This document shows positions 18,264-26,782 of a stretch of DNA of 61,572 nt, one piece after another. Position 1 is the first letter of the stretch, and each line of letters begins with the position of its first letter. A program made the translations under genes and the position numbers. A model generated the notes under the pieces. That model did no database searches. It worked only from the letters and a program-made list of their open reading frames with translations, and was not told where the DNA came from. Source of the stretch: Candidatus Methanoperedens sp. (GTDB lineage Archaea; Halobacteriota; Methanosarcinia; Methanosarcinales; Methanoperedenaceae); the NCBI GenBank assembly GCA_026552855.1, contig JAPMTX010000137.1, positions 1-61,572 of the forward strand, read 5' to 3'.

Positions 18264-20145
18264 CCCATCTATTCAGCCAGATCTGGAAAACAAGCAGGTT
18301 CCATATCCGGAAAGAGTTATCCTTTTTCCCTTCAAAGTGCTCATTTAGTAGCCCCTCGATCACCGGGTAATTAAAGAACCCTTCATTTTTTATACGGTCT
18401 TCGCTTAAGTTCTCGTGAATAAGAGGCGTCAGTTCTCTCCTTAACCAATTTGATAACGGCATACCGAAACCCATTTTTTTGCGGTATATGATGCGTTCTG
18501 GTAAATATCTTTCTGCAACGCGCTTCAGTATATACTTGGTCGTAGCCCCTTTTACTTTTAATTTAGAGGGTATAGAGGCTGCAAGCTCTACCATCTGCCT
18601 GTCAAGGAATGGCGAACGCACCTCAAGAGAACATGCCATGCTTGCGCGGTCCACTTTCACAAGATACAGGTCAGCCAGCGTCAGTTTCGTATCGAGATAT
18701 ATCATTTTGTCTAACGGTTCCTCGCCAATGAACGTAGCCGCGTGCTCTTCGACTTCCCCGAAATAGCCGTTCGATAAACTATTTTTTGCTTCTTCAGTGA
18801 GCAACGATTCGATTTCACGCGGAAAAAAAGGGCTGATCCATGCATGGTTCCTTATATCAGGAGAATAAGAGAGACCGATTAGAAATCTTTTAATTTTGTC
18901 ATTAAGTATTTTCTCCGTGATGTCTCTGCTTCTGTACAGGACTTTATCAACATTCCTCCTGATTAAAGCAGGGAACAACGAATCATAAAAGTTAGAGAAC
19001 TTATGTGCATAGTATTTGGGATAGCCCCCGAAAAGCTCATCGCCCCCGTCCCCGGAGAGAGCTACAGTTACATATTTCCTTGTAAAATCCGACAGCATGT
19101 ACGTAGGTACGATTGATGGGTCCGCAATCGGCTCGTCAAGCATCTGTATGATTCGCGGCAGGTTTTTCAATACTTTTCCCAGAGGAAGCATCTCCAGACG
19201 ATGGTTTACTCCCAGGCGGTCAGCTACGGCTTTCGCATACCCTGATTCGTCATACTCCGCCTCCTCAAAACCAATGCTGAACGCGCTTATATCCTCAGGC
19301 GGCAAAAGCTCGCACATCATTGCCAGGACTAAACTTGAATCCACGCCCCCGCTTAAGAACACGCCCAGCGGAACATCACTGACAAGCCTTTTTCTTACCG
19401 ATTCTTTCAGGCAAAAAGTTATCATATCTATGATTTTCTCTTCATCGTGCTCTGCGATTTTTGAACGAAAATCCATGTTCCAGTAGTTTCGGATTTTTAT
19501 ATCAGCACTTCCGGTTATGGTGAGGGTATGTGCAGGCGGAAGTTTCTTTATGCCTTTAAATATCGAGTCCGGAGCAGGTATATACCCGTATAATAAGTAG
19601 CTCTTGACCTGCTCATCCTCTATCTCTTTCCTGAAATCAGGGTGCCGCAGGATGGACTTAATCTCCGAGGAGAACATGAACTGGTCATTCAAAACCATGT
19701 AATGCAGGGGTTTTTTACCCATCCTGTCCCTGCCCAGAAAAAGCTGCTCTTTATCAGCGTCCCATATCGCGAAAGCAAACATGCCCTCGAACCTTTCCAC
19801 GCACCTCTCGCCATATTCCTCGTAAGCATGCAGTATCACCTCGGTATCGCTTTTCGTGTAGAACTCATGACCCTTCTGCTTTAGAGTATCCCTGAGTTCC
19901 CGGAAATTATAAATCTCGCCGTTCTGGACGACCCATTTGCTTGAATCCTCACTATGTACCGGCTGGTGACCGCCTTCCAGATCGATTATGCTTAAACGCC
20001 GCGCACCGAGACCTATGTTCTGGTCAGCATATACCCCCTGGTCGTCAGGACCGCGGTGGACGATAGCCTCGCACATTCCGGCAATGGTACCGGCGTCCAC
20101 GCGCTCAGAGGGATTAAAGTAAAAATTACCGCAGATTCCGCACAT
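18247..20145 (-). CDS. asnB: Asparagine synthetase-like glutamine amidotransferase (AsnB family), copy 2
   Basis: The 632-residue product begins MCGICGNFYF with nucleophile Cys2, followed by RGPDDQG and NGEIYNFREL in the glutaminase domain. The synthetase domain has LSGGVDSSL and LSGDGGDELFGGYPKY. It is therefore a full AsnB-type enzyme. The two copies in the window differ throughout, so they are not a recent duplication. Being placed between a GT2 and an acyltransferase gene argues for amidation of a glycan precursor, as proposed for AsnB-like enzymes of some O-antigen loci. An ordinary asparagine synthetase cannot be excluded. Confidence 0.9.
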   Translation of the reverse strand: MCGICGNFYFNPSERVDAGTIAGMCEAIVHRGPDDQGVYADQNIGLGARRLSIIDLEGGHQPVHSEDSSKWVVQNGEIYNFRELRDTLKQKGHEFYTKSDTEVILHAYEEYGERCVERFEGMFAFAIWDADKEQLFLGRDRMGKKPLHYMVLNDQFMFSSEIKSILRHPDFRKEIEDEQVKSYLLYGYIPAPDSIFKGIKKLPPAHTLTITGSADIKIRNYWNMDFRSKIAEHDEEKIIDMITFCLKESVRKRLVSDVPLGVFLSGGVDSSLVLAMMCELLPPEDISAFSIGFEEAEYDESGYAKAVADRLGVNHRLEMLPLGKVLKNLPRIIQMLDEPIADPSIVPTYMLSDFTRKYVTVALSGDGGDELFGGYPKYYAHKFSNFYDSLFPALIRRNVDKVLYRSRDITEKILNDKIKRFLIGLSYSPDIRNHAWISPFFPREIESLLTEEAKNSLSNGYFGEVEEHAATFIGEEPLDKMIYLDTKLTLADLYLVKVDRASMACSLEVRSPFLDRQMVELAASIPSKLKVKGATTKYILKRVAERYLPERIIYRKKMGFGMPLSNWLRRELTPLIHENLSEDRIKNEGFFNYPVIEGLLNEHFEGKKDNSFRIWNLLVFQIWLNRWGAGIG

Positions 20146-20156
20146 AAGTTTTTAGA

Positions 20157-20789
20157 TCATCCTTTAGAGTCTCTTGTTTTTTCTAAATAAACTGTCGGAT
20201 CACTGGTTTTCAAGTAATCGTTCTGGTAATATTTGTACAAGGGCGACTTCTCTTTATCAAGAAGTAATCGTATCTTATCATCATCAACTCTTTTCTTTAT
20301 CAGTTTTGCAGGTACTCCCCCGACAATGCTATAAGGTTCGATATCTTCTACAACAACAGCATTAGCAGCAACAATTGCGCCCTGCCCTATTGTTACACCG
20401 GGCTGTATTACCGCATTTGCACCAATCCATACATCGTCCATTATCTTCACAGGGGCAATCTTCAGGGATTGCCTCAACATTGGAATGTTTAGGTCTGTAT
20501 AACCGTGGTTGGAGGATAAAATCGTAGCATTATTTCCCACCATTACAAAGTTACCTATCTCAAGCCCTCCCTCCCCTCCTATAACGCAATTATTAGCAAA
20601 AACGACTTCATTTCCAATTGTTATTCCCTCAGGTCCTGTAAATCTGAAGGGTGGGAATATGAATACATTTTTCCCGACTTTTCTCATGAACAGTGTGTAA
20701 AACTTACTTCTAACATATCCTAATTTAAAGAAATAAAGGTACCCTGCGTATTTAATAATTTTCCACCAGATATTTTTAGGATTGAGCAT
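20157..20789 (-). CDS. Hexapeptide-repeat (left-handed beta-helix) acyltransferase
   Basis: This 210-residue protein has imperfect hexapeptide repeats from about residue 48 to 160 ([76 protein letters not shown]). The final VGGVPAK phrase and the short N-terminal helix are typical of WbbJ/maltose-acetyltransferase-like enzymes that O-acetylate sugars with acetyl-CoA and work as trimers. It lies 11 bases downstream of nothing but the AsnB stop side and overlaps the end of the upstream GT4 gene, so it is part of the same transcription unit. O-acetylation of a surface sugar is the likely role. Confidence 0.87.
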   Translation of the reverse strand: MLNPKNIWWKIIKYAGYLYFFKLGYVRSKFYTLFMRKVGKNVFIFPPFRFTGPEGITIGNEVVFANNCVIGGEGGLEIGNFVMVGNNATILSSNHGYTDLNIPMLRQSLKIAPVKIMDDVWIGANAVIQPGVTIGQGAIVAANAVVVEDIEPYSIVGGVPAKLIKKRVDDDKIRLLLDKEKSPLYKYYQNDYLKTSDPTVYLEKTRDSKG

Positions 20790-21915
20790 AATTTAATGTA
20801 GACTCCAACGCGGCAGTAAAAATTTTATCCCATGAATACTTACCTGCAAATTTTATTGCGTTCTCTCTGTACTCTTTCAGTAACTTTTCGTCGTTAAGGA
20901 GCCTGACAACCGCATCAACAAGCTCTTTTTTATCATAATTTATCGCAATGCCGCATCTTTCTTTTTCTATTTCCCATGCCACCTGCGGGACTTTTGTAAT
21001 CACTACAGGAAGACCTGATGCCAGGTATGCCTTTGGTTTACCGGGATCTGTATAACGGGTAAATGTTTTTTCATCATCTGTATAAGGGGCTATTCCGACA
21101 GCACATCTTGCTATTATTTTCTGGATTTCTTCCTGGGTCTCTACAAATCCGGTAAACATTATGTGACCCTCCAAGCCGTACGCCTTTGCTTTTTTCTTTA
21201 TTTCATCTTCAAGAGGTCCGGTACCAATTAAAACCATCTCAGCATCAGGTACCTGTTCAACAATTTCAGGCAAGGAATCAATAAAAAATTCAATACCGCT
21301 CCCGGCTCTTAAATGCCCCAGGAAAGCTATGCTATGTTTATTAATTTTTTCTAAGGGGAGCGTATTCACATTTGTCTCTGTTCCTATAGGCACCGTAATC
21401 TGATTTTTCTCCACCGCGATACCGATTTTTTTTCTCTCTGCCGCCATCACAGGCGAGAGGTTCCAGGTTTTGGTGCAGTTATAAACGCAGTATTTATCCA
21501 TCCAGCGGTAGAGCTTATTTAACAGAGGATTTTCAAACCTGCGTGGTATATAATCAATAGTGTAAAAAACGACTATTTTCACCCATCCGATTTTCTGCAT
21601 GAGCAATCCCACCAGAGCATTGAGAGGGTCTGCGCCAATGTATATATCAAATTTCCTTCCGCATTTAAGCATGAAGTAAGGAGTAAGAAGTGCATCTTTT
21701 ATATACAAAACCATTTGAGGAAATTTAAATCTCGGTGCTCTCATCATTTTAACCCGCTTACCGTTCTCATGCAGAACAGCCGCAGACCTGATATCTTTTG
21801 CATAAGCAAAAGGATGGGTAATGAAGAGGCACTTCCCTATCACAGGACTGAGAAATTCATCAAGGGCATGTAAAGGTCCAGTTCCATAGGAGTGTGTTAT
21901 TAAGACTGCTTTCAT
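20776..21915 (-). CDS. Glycosyltransferase, GT4 family
   Basis: The family-like start is ATG 21915 ([14 protein letters not shown]), giving 379 residues; an in-frame ATG at 21960 would add 15 polar residues and overlap the upstream stop as ATGA, so either start is possible. The C-terminal half has the nucleotide-binding features of GT4 retaining enzymes: [32 protein letters not shown] and an [24 protein letters not shown] region, where the usual E(x7)E is loosely kept. Its N-terminal half has a hydrophobic patch ([18 protein letters not shown]) that could sit on the membrane. It transfers a sugar from a nucleotide donor in the cytoplasm; donor and acceptor are unknown. Confidence 0.83.
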   Translation of the reverse strand: MKAVLITHSYGTGPLHALDEFLSPVIGKCLFITHPFAYAKDIRSAAVLHENGKRVKMMRAPRFKFPQMVLYIKDALLTPYFMLKCGRKFDIYIGADPLNALVGLLMQKIGWVKIVVFYTIDYIPRRFENPLLNKLYRWMDKYCVYNCTKTWNLSPVMAAERKKIGIAVEKNQITVPIGTETNVNTLPLEKINKHSIAFLGHLRAGSGIEFFIDSLPEIVEQVPDAEMVLIGTGPLEDEIKKKAKAYGLEGHIMFTGFVETQEEIQKIIARCAVGIAPYTDDEKTFTRYTDPGKPKAYLASGLPVVITKVPQVAWEIEKERCGIAINYDKKELVDAVVRLLNDEKLLKEYRENAIKFAGKYSWDKIFTAALESTLNYAQS

Positions 21916-21956
21916 ATATTTTAAGTTCTCTCTCTCCTGGTTATCTGAATCCTGCC

Positions 21957-23342
21957 TCATAGATAGCTACCTGAAACTCTGTTCCTGATCCATGTTGCAA
22001 GAGTTTTATAATTCTCAAATCTCATCCTGCGCAGAATACTTAATATCATTTTTGGTCTTAAATAGAATTCTCTAACAGCTTCTTTCTGGAAACTCTCCAG
22101 GTCCTCTTTGCTTAAATCCTTGCCCCCCACGATACCTGTATATGTATCGAGTAAATCCCAGTCGATTTCGCTCAAGTTTTTATCCTTAACCCATTCATCA
22201 AACAGCTCCGACCCGGGCAGCGGGGCAAATATAAAGAACCATGCCCTGTCCAGTGCAGCGTTTTTGCTAAAATCAATCGTCTCTCTTATGGTATCCCTGG
22301 TCTCACCAGGCAAGCCAAGCACAAAAAACCCAAAAGTAGTAATACCGTTCTCTTTTGCATTTTTGATTACAGAAGGTACTTTTGGAAGCGCCAGAGCCTT
22401 TTTGATGTTTTTCAGGATCTGCTGCGAACCGGATTCTATACCAAAGCTGAGCATATTGCATCCTGCCTTTTTCATAAGGAGCAGGAGTTCTTTATCCACC
22501 CTGTCAGCCCTTACTCCGTTGGGGCAGCCCCATGTTATATCAAGTTTTCTTTCGATAATCTCATTGCAAACCGCCGCAGCATGAGTTCTGTAAAATGTGA
22601 AGTTATCGTCTGCAAAATGTATGCTTTTTACACCAAAATCGTTCATCAGCATCTCAATCTCATCAACGACCTTCTCAGGACTTCTCAACCTGAGCTTTCT
22701 TCTCCAAGTAATGTGCGAGGCGCAGTATCTGCACATATACGGGCAGCCTCGCGTGCTCATGACCGGCGCCAGCGGGTACCTGTCAGATGACGCAAGCACA
22801 GGAGCTATGTGATATTTCTCAGGCGGCATGAGATGCCATGCCGGAAAAGGAAGCGAATCAATATCCTCGATAAGTTCGCGAGGCTCGTTAACTCTGATTG
22901 CCCCGTTGTCCATGTATGCCAGACCTTTTATATTGTTAAAATCGGTCGCACCGCTCTCCATACGTTCGGCGAGTTCTTTTACCGTAATCTCACCTTCACT
23001 GATCACGCAAAAATCAGCCCCGGTATCTTTTAGCGAAAACTCAGGAAGGGCGGTAATATGCGCTCCGCCGAGCACAACAGGCGTATCAGTAGCTGGTTTT
23101 ATTTCTTTTAACAATCTCTTGGCAGAGTTATAAGAGCCGGTCAGCACCGATATGCCGATCAAGTCGGGTTTTTCAACATCTATAATTTTCCCTACACCAT
23201 AACCAGGCAGTTTATCTGTATTACAGTCAAGCAATTTTACCTGATGACCTTCTCTCTCCAGTACTGCAGCTATGTAACCCAGACCCAGCGGTGGATGGAG
23301 AGTATGAAATCTGAATTTTGGAGCTATCAGGAGTATTTTCAT
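21957..23342 (-). CDS. Radical SAM protein with N-terminal B12-binding-like domain, copy 4
   Basis: The product has 461 residues. Residues 1-150 form the cobalamin-type domain (HPPLGLGYIAAVLEREGHQVKLLDC, VVLGGAHITALPEF), again without DxHxxG. The radical SAM motif is C200, C204, C207 (STRGCPYMCRYC), followed by HFADDNFTFYRT and SFGIESGSQQILKNIKKA. It resembles copy 3 in its motif surroundings. It ends in the basic stretch typical of the group (FYLRPKMILSILRRMR). It is placed five bases after the SDR gene at 23348 in the direction of transcription, so a nucleotide-sugar or sugar-lipid substrate is suspected but unproven. Confidence 0.87.
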   Translation of the reverse strand: MKILLIAPKFRFHTLHPPLGLGYIAAVLEREGHQVKLLDCNTDKLPGYGVGKIIDVEKPDLIGISVLTGSYNSAKRLLKEIKPATDTPVVLGGAHITALPEFSLKDTGADFCVISEGEITVKELAERMESGATDFNNIKGLAYMDNGAIRVNEPRELIEDIDSLPFPAWHLMPPEKYHIAPVLASSDRYPLAPVMSTRGCPYMCRYCASHITWRRKLRLRSPEKVVDEIEMLMNDFGVKSIHFADDNFTFYRTHAAAVCNEIIERKLDITWGCPNGVRADRVDKELLLLMKKAGCNMLSFGIESGSQQILKNIKKALALPKVPSVIKNAKENGITTFGFFVLGLPGETRDTIRETIDFSKNAALDRAWFFIFAPLPGSELFDEWVKDKNLSEIDWDLLDTYTGIVGGKDLSKEDLESFQKEAVREFYLRPKMILSILRRMRFENYKTLATWIRNRVSGSYL

Positions 23343-23347
23343 AAATT

Positions 23348-24325
23348 TTATTTTTCAGCGTGTTCACCTTTGTACCATCGAATTGTCTCTTTAAGCCCGT
23401 CCTTTAATTTAACTTTTGCCTCAAAGCCGATTTTCTCCTTAGCTTTAGCAGTATCGCAATTTCTTCTTGGCTGCCCTGCAGGCATAGAAGTATCAAAAAA
23501 TATGTCTGTCTTTTTCCCGGATAATTTGATTATCATCTCAACCAGATCCCTGATTTTAACCTCTTCATCCGTTCCGAGATTCACCGGGTCGGCAGCAGGG
23601 TATTTTTCAGCAGCCTCGATCAGACCTCTTGCAAAGTCGGTTACGTACAGGAAAGCCCGTGTCTGCTCTCCATTACCCCAGACGACCAGCGGATCTTCGC
23701 CGTCAAAAATGCGTTTTATTATAGCAGGTATGACATGGGATTTCTCAGGGTCAAAATGATCCCTCGGACCGTACGCATTATACGGTCTCACTATGGCGAT
23801 CTTCATACCGTACTCTTCTGCGTAGCATTGCGCCTGGACCTCAGCCATTCGTTTTGCCCATCCGTAGCCCAGGTTAGTTTCTTCAGGAACATCTTTAAAA
23901 CCCTCTAACTCAGGGGTAGGTATTGTACAGTATCTCGGATAGACGCAGGCTGAACTCACACATAGATATCTATCCACGCTGTTCTTCCTGGCAGCCTCCA
24001 GCATCTGCGTGTTAATTAGTATGTTGGCTGTGAACATTGTCCCCGGATGTTTTCTGTTATATTCAATGCCGCCTACCCTGGCAGCTATATTTAGAACAAC
24101 ATCCCTGCTTTTTGAAGCCTGCATACAGATTCCGGGGTCGGTAAGATCGCCTTTGATCAGCTCTATGCTTTTTCTGCATGATTTTAAATTATTTAACGAG
24201 CCGTTTTCAAAGTTATCTACAACCGTTACATTTGCTCCCTTTCCAACCAGCATTTCGACAACATGCGAGCCTACAAAGCCAACTCCGCCTGTCACTAAAA
24301 CGTTTTTTTCTTCCCAGAAAGTCAT
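23348..24325 (-). CDS. NAD(P)-dependent sugar epimerase/reductase, GDP-L-fucose synthase-like SDR
   Basis: This 325-residue protein has the Rossmann motif GGVGFVGSH (G13-G19), the serine loop VSSACVYP (about 123-130) and the Tyr154/Lys158 pair in YGWAKRM. The phrases ARVGGIEYN and SSACVYPRY followed by TPE, and the later RPYNAYGPRDHFDPEKSHVIPAIIKR, are close to GDP-4-keto-6-deoxymannose epimerase-reductase (fucose synthase) and GDP-mannose 3,5-epimerase. It lies directly downstream of the 3-dehydrase-like DegT gene, so both may act on the same 4-keto-6-deoxyhexose nucleotide (inference). No 4,6-dehydratase was identified in the window, so that step would be elsewhere. Confidence 0.85.
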   Translation of the reverse strand: MTFWEEKNVLVTGGVGFVGSHVVEMLVGKGANVTVVDNFENGSLNNLKSCRKSIELIKGDLTDPGICMQASKSRDVVLNIAARVGGIEYNRKHPGTMFTANILINTQMLEAARKNSVDRYLCVSSACVYPRYCTIPTPELEGFKDVPEETNLGYGWAKRMAEVQAQCYAEEYGMKIAIVRPYNAYGPRDHFDPEKSHVIPAIIKRIFDGEDPLVVWGNGEQTRAFLYVTDFARGLIEAAEKYPAADPVNLGTDEEVKIRDLVEMIIKLSGKKTDIFFDTSMPAGQPRRNCDTAKAKEKIGFEAKVKLKDGLKETIRWYKGEHAEK

Positions 24326-24353
24326 ATTTCCTTCCTCCGATAGCGTTTTTCCA

Positions 24354-25577
24354 TTATCTCAGGTCCTTCATGATTGTATTAAATGCCTGGATCATATAGT
24401 CAAGGTCGCCCTGATCCAGGTATTGATGGCAGCCGATATAAAATGCATTCAAGCCGATGTATTCGGCATTGGGAAGCCTGCCTTCATACTCGTTCTTTAA
24501 GTAACCGTAGGCAGGCTGCTGCGTGGGTATGCAACCGAAGAGGGGACGGGTCTCAACGCCCATTTTTTCAAGCGAAGTACGCAGCTTTTTCCGGGGTATT
24601 TTTTCCGGTTTGTTTATGACAATCGGGTATGCCAGATAACTTACTGTATCGAGATACTCCGGTAGCTGCAACATATCCGAGTATTTTTCCAGGTTTTCAT
24701 TTAAATATCTGACGTTTTCCTGCCTTCGTCTGGTTATCCAGTCGGCTTTTTTTAACTGGGAAAGTCCTAACGCAGCCTGAAATTCCATTGTCTTAAAGTT
24801 ATAGCCTATCATATCGTGCGTAAATCTCGGATCAAAATCGTCATCGCCCTCATAACTTTTTATTTTCGGGCAGCCAGTCTCAGCCCGTGTGCAGATAGGA
24901 CAATCGCACATCCTGCCGTTCGCTTTTATTTTTTTTACCAACCGTATAATATCGTAACTGTCGGTCGTTATGGCGCCAAGCTCTCCGGCCTGGATATTAT
25001 GAGCAATATAAAAAGAAAAATCGGCTAATAAAGACAATGACCCTGTTTTTCTGCCCTTATAGATAGTTCCATGCGCCTGCGCAGAGTCTTCAAACGTTTG
25101 CATGCCATATTTTTTAGCTATCTTGTTGATCCCGTCCATATCGCACGGGTAGCCCATTAAATGTACTGGCAGTATGAGAGAATACCGCTCAACATCATCT
25201 ACAGTCTCTAAATGTTCCTTAATACTCTCAGGCGTAATTCCAAAATATCTCCTGTCGATATCAACGAATACAGGATTTAAGCCTGTTTTTACTATTGCGC
25301 TGCTGGTAGATATGTATGTGACAGGAGCCGTGATCACATTTGTACCTGGCTTAACAGGCGAATTCTGACTATATAACAGTGCGGTCAATCCGGCTATTAA
25401 AGCCGAGGTCCCGGAGCTGACCGCGATGGCGTATTTTGTTCCAATGAATTCCGCAAGAGCCAGCTCAAATTCTCTTACTTTTTTTCCCTCAGATAATCTC
25501 CCCGAATCAAGAACTTCATTTACCGCGGATTTTTCGTCCTTCTCTAATATGAAGTCCCCTACGTGGATTATTCTCAT
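24354..25577 (-). CDS. DegT/DnrJ/EryC1-family sugar 3-dehydrase-like enzyme with His in place of the PLP lysine and a Cys cluster
   Basis: This 407-residue protein has the fold signature of PLP sugar aminotransferases (AVSSGTSAL near 52-60; FEDSAQAHG with PLP-binding Asp164). In the catalytic loop FSFYIAHNIQAGELGAI, His193 stands where aminotransferases have the Schiff-base lysine. This exchange is known in the dehydrases ColD and E1/RfbH, which use PMP to remove the C3 hydroxyl. Shortly after, C224, C226, C229 and C236 cluster in NGRMCDCPICTRAETGC, the region where E1/RfbH enzymes bind [2Fe-2S]; the E1 cysteine next to the PLP Asp is Ala166 here, so the ligand set would be different. GYNFKTMEFQAALGLSQL also fits this branch. 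A 3-deoxysugar step is likely; the exact nucleotide sugar is unknown. Confidence 0.85.
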   Translation of the reverse strand: MRIIHVGDFILEKDEKSAVNEVLDSGRLSEGKKVREFELALAEFIGTKYAIAVSSGTSALIAGLTALLYSQNSPVKPGTNVITAPVTYISTSSAIVKTGLNPVFVDIDRRYFGITPESIKEHLETVDDVERYSLILPVHLMGYPCDMDGINKIAKKYGMQTFEDSAQAHGTIYKGRKTGSLSLLADFSFYIAHNIQAGELGAITTDSYDIIRLVKKIKANGRMCDCPICTRAETGCPKIKSYEGDDDFDPRFTHDMIGYNFKTMEFQAALGLSQLKKADWITRRRQENVRYLNENLEKYSDMLQLPEYLDTVSYLAYPIVINKPEKIPRKKLRTSLEKMGVETRPLFGCIPTQQPAYGYLKNEYEGRLPNAEYIGLNAFYIGCHQYLDQGDLDYMIQAFNTIMKDLR

Positions 25578-25614
25578 TTTTTATTCTCCGCAGCATCGCT
25601 GTTGGCACATAACA

Positions 25615-26601
25615 TCAGGAACATCCCCTCTGATAACGCAGCTTATTACTAACAGTAAGAGCTGCGTACATCATAGAAACCCAGATGCAGAGAAAAGGAT
25701 GCAGGAACCACGCAATGTCGCGCTTTTTTAAAAAACCTCTTATCGAATCTGATAAGGGTACTATTACTGTACACATCACTAATCCCAGTTTTAACATTGT
25801 GGGGAAATCAACATTATATTTGAATCGTCTTGTTGCAGCCTGTTCTTGAAAAAGTCTCATGTTCCTGTTTAATTTCTTTATAATAGATTTGATGGTATTA
25901 GAGTGCAGATGTATCACGGGGTTCTTTAAAAAAATAAATCTGTTGTAGCCCTGATTTACTAACTCAAGGTTAGAATCGATATGGAACAAATATGGCTTAT
26001 AGTTAGTTTTCATCAATAAACTCCTTTTTGTCAAAAACCCCTGTGAGCCAACCGTCACCAGATCTTTCGGGTTGTACTGCACCAGAAAATAACTCTCCGT
26101 CTCCTTTATCAAAGTACCTCTCAGAACCCATTTCTCATCTGTCCACCCCAATTTATCCTGCTTCTTTAAATAATATACGGTAGGGTCATTAATCCCGAAC
26201 AGTTCACAATACCTATCGCTGATCGAGTGATTCAAATCATACTTGAATTTGGATGCCTGTACTCCGGCGACTTTTTCGTTCTCAAGCAGCGCAATCATGG
26301 CACTCTTTAACCAGTCCTTATCAGGTAAAATATTATCAGAATCAATCAAAAAAACAAAATCATACTTTGCATGCTGCAGACCTATTGATTTCCCCCTCTC
26401 AATGTTATGGGAGCCATTCCTTAAAATTATACTTCCAAGCTCTTTTACGATCTTTACCGTATTATCGGTAGAATCATCATCAACAACCAGGATCTCAATA
26501 TCACCGTCGTAATCCTGTTGCTTGATACTCCCGATGCACGAAGCTATTCTCTTCTCCTCATTGTAGGCAGGAATGATTACAGATATACCTGGAAATGTCA
26601 A
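25615..26601 (-). CDS. Glycosyltransferase, GT2 family
   Basis: The 328-residue product starts at a TTG (26601) and opens with the GT-A motifs ISVIIPAYNEEKRI, LVVDDDSTDNTV and the metal motif FLIDSDNILPD, as in processive and non-processive GT2 enzymes. The residue SQGFLTKRSLL loop and a C-terminal pair of hydrophobic segments (MLKLGLVMCTVIVPL and FLHPFLCIWVSMMYAAL) suggest membrane attachment. It lies immediately downstream of a broken epimerase stump. It would extend the lipid-linked glycan in the cytoplasm. Donor and linkage cannot be inferred. Confidence 0.84.
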   Translation of the reverse strand: MTFPGISVIIPAYNEEKRIASCIGSIKQQDYDGDIEILVVDDDSTDNTVKIVKELGSIILRNGSHNIERGKSIGLQHAKYDFVFLIDSDNILPDKDWLKSAMIALLENEKVAGVQASKFKYDLNHSISDRYCELFGINDPTVYYLKKQDKLGWTDEKWVLRGTLIKETESYFLVQYNPKDLVTVGSQGFLTKRSLLMKTNYKPYLFHIDSNLELVNQGYNRFIFLKNPVIHLHSNTIKSIIKKLNRNMRLFQEQAATRRFKYNVDFPTMLKLGLVMCTVIVPLSDSIRGFLKKRDIAWFLHPFLCIWVSMMYAALTVSNKLRYQRGCS

Positions 26602-26610
26602 AGTATCATC

Positions 26611-26730
26611 TCATTTAACCCCTGTAGAAATTATCCAGTACAGTAATCTCGTAATCCAGGGAGAGCAGTCTTTTTGCCGGATAGCTTCCAAGAAGCCTAA
26701 TCCGCCTGTTATTAATATTTTTTCGCTCAT
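26611..26730 (-). pseudogene. Frameshifted, truncated stump of an NAD-dependent sugar epimerase
   Basis: From ATG 26730 the frame reads MSEKILITGGLGFLE, the Rossmann start of an SDR epimerase. At the point where GGLGFLGS is expected the frame jumps: in another frame the same DNA continues SYPAKRLLSLDYEITVLDNFYRG, a good second beta-alpha-beta unit ending at the NAD-ribose Asp. Loss of one G in the TTGG(G)AAGC run restores both halves. After FYRG a stop follows at 26615-26617, and the GT2 gene begins ten bases later, so about 270 residues of the original enzyme are gone. This is a decayed gene that marks a past recombination in the locus. Confidence 0.8.
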
Positions 26731-26782
26731 GGAATTTGGAACTGTTTAAACTTCAGTTATACGGGCACAGCGTATACTCTCG

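Noticed and set aside
25579-26782. Insertion sequence remains near the epimerase stump
   Set aside because: No transposase fragment or terminal inverted repeats were seen; a frameshift plus deletion explains the stump.
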